Shown: in pieces, positions 8,938 to 12,348 of the stretch
How the letters are laid out: each line of letters begins with the position of its first letter
How positions within the stretch are numbered: position 1 is the first letter of the stretch
Assembly (NCBI GenBank): GCA_017999075.1
Contig: JAGOBX010000057.1
Span: 1-12,348, forward strand
Direction of reading: 5' to 3'
DNA length: 12,348 nt
Source: JAGOBX01 sp017999075 [NCBI: Candidatus Babelota bacterium]
Lineage (GTDB): Bacteria > JAGOBX01
Program-made: the position numbers and the translations under genes
Notes under the pieces: generated by a model
Databases searched by the model: none
What the model saw: the letters and a program-made list of their open reading frames with translations, nothing else
What the model was told of the DNA's origin: nothing

Positions 8938-10518
8938 TTATTTATTTATTTCTTCAATCATAATTTTTACAGCATCATTGATTTTAATACTTGGAAATTC
9001 AAGAATTCCTTCAATAACATTCTTTGACTCCCTAATTCCATATATTTTATAATAATATAAACACCGGTCATTATCTAAAACCATCAAATTTCCGTAAATT
9101 ACATATTCTGCATTCAGATATAATCCTGCGCCAAGCGCTTCATATTCCGATGAAATATTTTCCTTTTCTATTGCTTTTAAACATTCAGAAAAAGTTTCTT
9201 TATAAATCGCCTTATTTTCAGGATGAACTAATACAACCTGTAATCTGATCTGAGATTCCAAAATAATTTTTAAAAGTCTAATCGAATCTTCAGTCTGACT
9301 TGTACTCGGAGGAGATATACCTATTACAGATGGAAATATCTTTATTCCTTCATTCTTAACGATAATATTATTCCTGACTTTTAATTCTTCTTTTATTATA
9401 TCCTGATGTTTTAATGCTTCCATATAAGGTTTCATTTTTAAATTGTCAAGTGATATTTGTCTAATTATGTTATTCAAACTATAGTCATATAATAAATTTT
9501 CTTGTTTCTCCGGCTCCTTTTCGATTTTACCGAAAGAATAAGCCAAAGTTATATTATGAGAATTTCCCAATTTTGAATAAGGTACAAAAGCATAATCAAA
9601 ACTGAATTCATTTATTTTTGCACCTGCTCCTATTGTTATCCCTGATCCGGCATCGTTCAATGAATCAAATCCGAATCTTAATCCATAGTTTTTAAACCAT
9701 AAAAATTCAATTCCCATATTATAAGACATTTCACTCGAATTGGAATACCCGATATCTGCCGCAGGAATTAAACAAAAAACATCATTGAATTCAATATCAG
9801 CATTGCAACCTGCTTTTATTGTCAGCGGTAAATCTTCTTTTTCCGACAAATATTTTAATTTTGTCCCTATATTTTTTAATGATAATCCGAATTTTACAGG
9901 TATGTCCAATTCAGGTTTAAACTGAATTCCCAAATCGATAGCTGCTCCTGAAGCAGAATATTCCGCAATTTCTGATTTTAAATATTTTAACGATGCTCCT
10001 AAACCTATATTTTTTACAAGTTCTACGCCATAACTTAAACTTACAGACATGTCTTCTGCATCAAACCCTCCAGATGTCAACTCTTCAGGGTTATTCTGAG
10101 AGCCTGTAATAAACGTCCTGTCAAATATTCCGCCATCAAATATTGTTACGCTTAACCCTAATGCCGACTTATGTTTATCAAATTTTAAAACTGCTCCGAG
10201 ATAATGAAATTTTAAATCCTGAAAATAATTGTTATGCATAAACATTATTTCATTTTTTTTCAAAAATCCCAAACCGCCGGGATTCCAGAACATACTGTTT
10301 ATGTCTTCCGCTACTGAAGTGAATGCGCCTCCTATTCCTATTGCCCTGGAACCTACAGGCATTTTTAAAAATAATCCCGACGCTTCGCCTGTTCCTGCAT
10401 AAACACCGTCATTAAAAAATAATAATATTGAAATTAAAAAAAAAATTATAAAAAAAACAAAACGCAATAAATAAAAAATATGGATTTTTTCATGTTTATT
10501 TTTTTTATTTGTTACCAT
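8938..10518 (-). CDS. PorV/PorQ-like outer-membrane protein with CsgG/LpoB-like C-terminal domain
   Basis: The product is 526 residues. Residues 1-41 are a signal peptide: a basic start (KKNKHEK), a long Phe/Ile-rich core and a VYA|G cleavage site. Residues about 45-330 fit the PorV/PorQ family of outer-membrane beta-barrels: the N-terminal motif GSRAIGIGGAFTSVAEDI followed by MFWNPGGLGFL, then alternating strands ending at ITLAYSFG. In T9SS, PorV carries cargo with C-terminal sorting domains to the cell surface. The preceding gene has such a tail and the following gene is a giant secreted amylase, so a role in their surface delivery is likely. Residues about 385-526 are extra: a domain with 'EALGAGLYLNAEYVIYGNL' resembles CsgG/LpoB/TolB-N-like periplasmic domains ('aLg..lgAdyvv.G'). 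This extension is not part of ordinary PorV. The leader region carries long poly-A/T runs (10436-10445, 10450-10457, 10499-10506). The gene ends with TAA, 77 bp before the amylase gene. Confidence 0.8.
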   Translation of the reverse strand: MVTNKKNKHEKIHIFYLLRFVFFIIFFLISILLFFNDGVYAGTGEASGLFLKMPVGSRAIGIGGAFTSVAEDINSMFWNPGGLGFLKKNEIMFMHNNYFQDLKFHYLGAVLKFDKHKSALGLSVTIFDGGIFDRTFITGSQNNPEELTSGGFDAEDMSVSLSYGVELVKNIGLGASLKYLKSEIAEYSASGAAIDLGIQFKPELDIPVKFGLSLKNIGTKLKYLSEKEDLPLTIKAGCNADIEFNDVFCLIPAADIGYSNSSEMSYNMGIEFLWFKNYGLRFGFDSLNDAGSGITIGAGAKINEFSFDYAFVPYSKLGNSHNITLAYSFGKIEKEPEKQENLLYDYSLNNIIRQISLDNLKMKPYMEALKHQDIIKEELKVRNNIIVKNEGIKIFPSVIGISPPSTSQTEDSIRLLKIILESQIRLQVVLVHPENKAIYKETFSECLKAIEKENISSEYEALGAGLYLNAEYVIYGNLMVLDNDRCLYYYKIYGIRESKNVIEGILEFPSIKINDAVKIMIEEINK

Positions 10519-10526
10519 TTAATAAT

Positions 10527-10534
10527 CTCCCTTT
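10527..10534 (-). promoter_or_regulatory. Ribosome binding site of the PorV-like gene
   Basis: AAAGGGAG on the minus strand lies eight bases before the ATG at 10518. It is a strong site at good spacing and supports this start, which precedes a basic, signal-peptide-like N-terminus. Confidence 0.65.
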
Positions 10535-10543
10535 TTCCAAGGA

Positions 10544-10574
10544 TTTTTTGATGAATTTTTTATGAATTTATGAA
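10544..10574. repeat. Three imperfect tandem copies of TTTTTTgATGAA
   Basis: On the plus strand TTTTTTGATGAA (10544-10555), TTTTTTATGAA (10556-10566) and TTTATGAA (10567-10574) follow one another directly. They lie in the 91-bp gap before the PorV-like gene, within its likely untranslated leader. I see no hairpin followed by a T-run on the minus strand, so this is not a terminator. It may be only AT-rich slippage sequence. Confidence 0.55.
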
Positions 10575-10609
10575 AAGTTTTTTTATAATATAATTAATAT
10601 AACTCTTAA

Positions 10610-11479
10610 TCATCTTACTACCGCAACTTTTTTCACTACTGTCTGACCGGCACCTTTAATCATAATAAAATATATGCCGCTCGCAGCAGGTTTCCCTTTT
10701 TTATTTATCACTGGCCACTGCCATATTATTTTTCCTTGCTGCACTGTGCTTATCGAATGTTCGTAAACAAGTTCACCAAGCACTGTGTATATTTCAATTT
10801 TACAGTCGTTTGTCAATCCTTTGACAAGTATCCCGCTTGACGGATTTGCCGGACTGTAATCAGTTCCTGTCTGCCAGTTTCCGTCGTTTGGAACAAATGG
10901 ATTCGGAAATACAACCACATTATCTAAATTTAAATCCATCGGCGCTGAAGTATCTACTAAACAATCACTGTCTTGAACTAATGCTAAAAATTGTCCGGGA
11001 GTTCCCCACTCAGATATAAGTCCGGAACCTGAAAATCCGCCGAATATTATGTTTCCCATTTCAATATCAATTTTTCCCCCGTCATTTTTTTTATTTATTA
11101 ATTGAAATGTTATAGTATGCGCCTGATTTAATCCCGTATATGTATCAAATCCGGCATAATCATAAAAAAATATTCCATTAGCAGTATTATGAGACGGATA
11201 ATTTTCATTTACGTTAATCACCGGCGATGATAATGTCCACAACGGCAAATCATTTGTATGAGAAATATATTTCATTACTGAAGTGTCCCAGCGAAGTAAG
11301 GTAGTTATCGACTGAACTCCGGTATCTCCAGCATCAAACTTAATTTTAATATCAAAATTATCACTAATCCCTATTGTATCAAAATTAATCTGAGAAGGTT
11401 CAGTAAATATTGAATATCCGAATATTATGGTGGAATTAAATATTATTAATAAAATTAATACCCACATTCTTTTATACAT
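10610..11479 (-). CDS. Secreted cohesin-like protein with FlgD-like/T9SS-type C-terminal domain
   Basis: This is a 289-residue secreted protein. Residues 1-21 are a signal peptide (MYKRMW, then a hydrophobic core ending near FG). Residues about 24-168 form a beta-rich, cohesin-like domain with a typical 'LLRWDTSVMKYIS' strand and a late 'HTITFQL' strand. After a linker, residues 188-289 are a FlgD-Ig/T9SS type A-like sorting domain: VVVFPNPFVPNDG, then IEIYTVLGELVYE, a W-x-W strand, GKPAASGIYF, and a basic end VVKKVAVVR. Such tails in FCB and several candidate phyla direct secretion or surface anchoring with PorV-type partners. The next gene encodes a PorV/PorQ-like protein, which fits. It ends in TGA; reading past it adds only eight residues before TAA, and the VVR end is typical, so this TGA acts as a true stop. 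The substrate or partner of the cohesin-like domain is unknown. Confidence 0.8.
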   Translation of the reverse strand: MYKRMWVLILLIIFNSTIIFGYSIFTEPSQINFDTIGISDNFDIKIKFDAGDTGVQSITTLLRWDTSVMKYISHTNDLPLWTLSSPVINVNENYPSHNTANGIFFYDYAGFDTYTGLNQAHTITFQLINKKNDGGKIDIEMGNIIFGGFSGSGLISEWGTPGQFLALVQDSDCLVDTSAPMDLNLDNVVVFPNPFVPNDGNWQTGTDYSPANPSSGILVKGLTNDCKIEIYTVLGELVYEHSISTVQQGKIIWQWPVINKKGKPAASGIYFIMIKGAGQTVVKKVAVVR

Positions 11480-11487
11480 TTTTATGA

Positions 11488-11494
11488 CTCCCTT
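11488..11494 (-). promoter_or_regulatory. Ribosome binding site of the cohesin/FlgD-like gene
   Basis: AAGGGAG on the minus strand lies eight bases before the ATG at 11479. It is close to the Shine-Dalgarno consensus at normal spacing and fixes this start. It overlaps the short gap after the dockerin frame's TAA. Confidence 0.65.
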
Positions 11495-11497
11495 ATT

Positions 11498-11605
11498 TTA
11501 TTGATTTAATCGTTTCCCAAAATCATTTTTGAACAAATTATAATCAGCATCGTCTATTATTCCATTATCATCTATATCTGCGTCATTTTCATAATTTAAT
11601 CCTGA
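11498..11605 (-). pseudogene. In-frame remainder of the dockerin after the TGA
   Basis: Directly after the TGA, in the same frame, 35 codons run to a TAA at 11498-11500. They encode SGLNYENDA and then the loop DIDDNGIIDDAD followed by YNLFKNDFGKRLNQ. This is the second calcium-binding repeat of a dockerin and lines up position by position with the first loop DINNDGIVNSTD upstream of the stop. There is no ribosome binding site or start codon that would express it alone. The TAA is 18 bp before the next gene's ATG, the expected operon spacing, which supports this TAA as the original end of the gene. The stretch is therefore either a decayed end, a region made by readthrough, or wrongly split by a base error. 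Confidence 0.8.
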
Positions 11606-12238
11606 TCATTGAAATAAATATCTGAAATTCCGCAAATAAGATAAATCAGTAGAATTTACTATCCCGTCGTTATTTATATCTCCTGATAAAATTTTAGAAA
11701 ATAATGTCCATTCTATTCTGTCCGAAGAAACATATACGGTATCCCCTGAATCACTGTAAAATTTAAAGTTTGTAACTATGATTTTTTTTGTATTAACAAT
11801 TGTTAAATTTATATCTTGATTCATTTTAAATCTAATAGAATTTATCAAACTGTATAATCCTGTTATTCCTTTATTGCTGTCATCTGTTGCCATTCTTGCG
11901 CCTGTAACCTTTACTTTACCGTAAGAACTGTCATCATATACAACAAACAAATATGTATCATTTTCAATATCAATAATATTAGTCAGAAAAGCGCCTGGCA
12001 AAATATGGTTCGAATCAAATTTAAATATTTCAGTGTCGTATTCTATCTCAAATTGAAATACCATAGTTTTACCTGTAAAATCGGCATTAATTGAAGTTGA
12101 ACTAGTAGCAGAATCAGGATTATTTGTTTTATAAAATATACTGTCAGAATTTATTCCGCCTTCAAGTTCTGCTGTCCCGCAAAATCCCATATTTGCCGTA
12201 ATTGATAATATTAAAAATATTAAAATAAATTTTATCAT
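11606..12238 (-). CDS. Secreted cohesin-like protein, cut by TGA inside its dockerin
   Basis: The 210-codon ORF starts at the ATG after GGGGTGA. Residues 1-19 are a signal peptide (MIKF then a hydrophobic run); a Cys at 20 follows Phe, so a lipobox is unlikely. Residues about 24-181 are beta-rich and resemble a cohesin/carbohydrate-binding fold (FQFEIEYDTEIFKFD, and a later strand ending FKM), a distant match. Residues 186-203 begin a type I dockerin: the 12-residue calcium loop DINNDGIVNSTD followed by LSYLRNF. A dockerin needs two such loops, but the frame hits TGA at 11606-11608. The same frame continues for 35 codons and supplies the second loop (next entry), so the intact protein would have been about 246 residues. 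A dockerin normally binds a cohesin; the next gene and this one both carry cohesin-like domains, so a local protein-protein attachment is possible but unproven. Confidence 0.75.
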   Translation of the reverse strand: MIKFILIFLILSITANMGFCGTAELEGGINSDSIFYKTNNPDSATSSTSINADFTGKTMVFQFEIEYDTEIFKFDSNHILPGAFLTNIIDIENDTYLFVVYDDSSYGKVKVTGARMATDDSNKGITGLYSLINSIRFKMNQDINLTIVNTKKIIVTNFKFYSDSGDTVYVSSDRIEWTLFSKILSGDINNDGIVNSTDLSYLRNFRYLFQ

Positions 12239-12242
12239 TCCT

Positions 12243-12249
12243 TCACCCC
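12243..12249 (-). promoter_or_regulatory. Ribosome binding site of the cohesin/dockerin gene
   Basis: On the minus strand GGGGTGA lies four bases before the ATG at 12238, followed by AGGA directly abutting the start. The GGTGA part matches the anti-Shine-Dalgarno end. It lies in the 15-bp gap after the upstream TAA, which supports translation of this gene from a shared transcript. Confidence 0.6.
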
Positions 12250-12253
12250 GTGT

Positions 12254-12348
12254 TTATCCGATATTTTCATTAATTATCGTGTTTTTTTTATTAACATTGC
12301 TCGATTCCCTTATTATCATATCTGTTTCAATCTTAATCTGTATCAACT
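12254..12348 (-). CDS. C-terminal fragment of a probable LacI-family transcriptional regulator
   Basis: One minus-strand frame is open from the window edge (codons from 12346) to a TAA at 12254-12256, giving 30 residues that begin LIQIKIETDMIIRESS. The other two frames here contain several stops. The stretch 'IETDMIIRESS' matches what I know of the last beta-strand and end of LacI/GalR-family effector-binding domains, which commonly finish with a 'teLivReSs'-like motif; the DNA-binding domain would lie outside the window. The tail after RESS is Asn- and Lys-rich. The TAA is only 15 bp before the next start, so the gene would be the operon leader and a plausible local, sugar-responsive (MalR-like) regulator of the amylase genes. 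The call rests on about 12 residues; the fragment could belong to another family. Confidence 0.5.
   Translation of the reverse strand, partial: LIQIKIETDMIIRESSNVNKKNTIINENIG

Noticed and set aside
10519-10609. Possible promoter or terminator in the 91-bp gap before the PorV-like gene
   Set aside because: The AT-rich sequence gives many TATAAT-like words, but no -35 at proper spacing and no GC-rich stem with a T-run, so nothing specific can be supported.
9740-11019. Plus-strand ORFs of 60-61 codons at 9740-9925 and 10837-11019
   Set aside because: They are antisense to well-supported minus-strand genes and show no domain or signal.
11606-11608. Selenocysteine at the dockerin TGA
   Set aside because: Dockerins have no redox Cys at this position and I see no clear stem-loop just downstream that resembles a bacterial SECIS element.

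Overview
The window is AT-rich bacterial DNA in which all recognisable coding sequence lies on the minus strand, reading from right to left. It looks like part of one operon for extracellular alpha-glucan (starch or glycogen) breakdown. The proteins point to a Gram-negative bacterium with an FCB- or Elusimicrobiota/Goldbacteria-like surface system: a PorV/PorQ-type outer-membrane protein, a FlgD-like/T9SS-like C-terminal domain, dockerin and cohesin-like domains, and very long secreted enzymes with Fn3 repeats. The phylum is an inference; no marker gene is present.

Layout in transcription order: (1) 12348-12254, the last 30 codons of an upstream gene that resembles the C-terminus of a LacI-family regulator. 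(2) 12238-11498, a secreted cohesin-like plus dockerin protein whose frame is broken by a TGA at 11606-11608, between the two calcium-binding repeats of the dockerin. (3) 11479-10610, a secreted cohesin-like protein with a FlgD-like/sorting-type C-terminal domain. (4) 10518-8938, a PorV/PorQ-like barrel protein with an extra C-terminal CsgG/LpoB/TolB-N-like domain. (5) 8860 to the left edge, a giant secreted amylase. The gaps are 15, 18, 91 and 77 bp, with a good ribosome binding site before each start and no convincing terminator, so one transcript is plausible.

The giant gene is the main content. A signal peptide and a GH57 catalytic domain (457 codons) end at a TAG (7487-7489). The same frame then stays open for 2,495 more codons to base 2, which I checked codon by codon. 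That continuation encodes, in order, an Ig-like domain, a CBM25/26-like module, three Fn3 domains, a CBM20-like module, four AMPK/CBM48-like modules interleaved with Fn3 and Ig domains (a tandem duplication of about 1.3 kb), a GH13 amylase domain with all four classical motifs, a Big_5-type Ig domain, a second CBM20-like module and at least three Fn3 domains. The full product would exceed 2,950 residues and combine two unrelated amylase folds.

The two in-frame stops, TAG in the amylase and TGA in the dockerin, are the observations most worth checking. They may be real nonsense mutations, sequence errors or recoded/readthrough codons. No gene-free stretch longer than 300 bases exists in the window.
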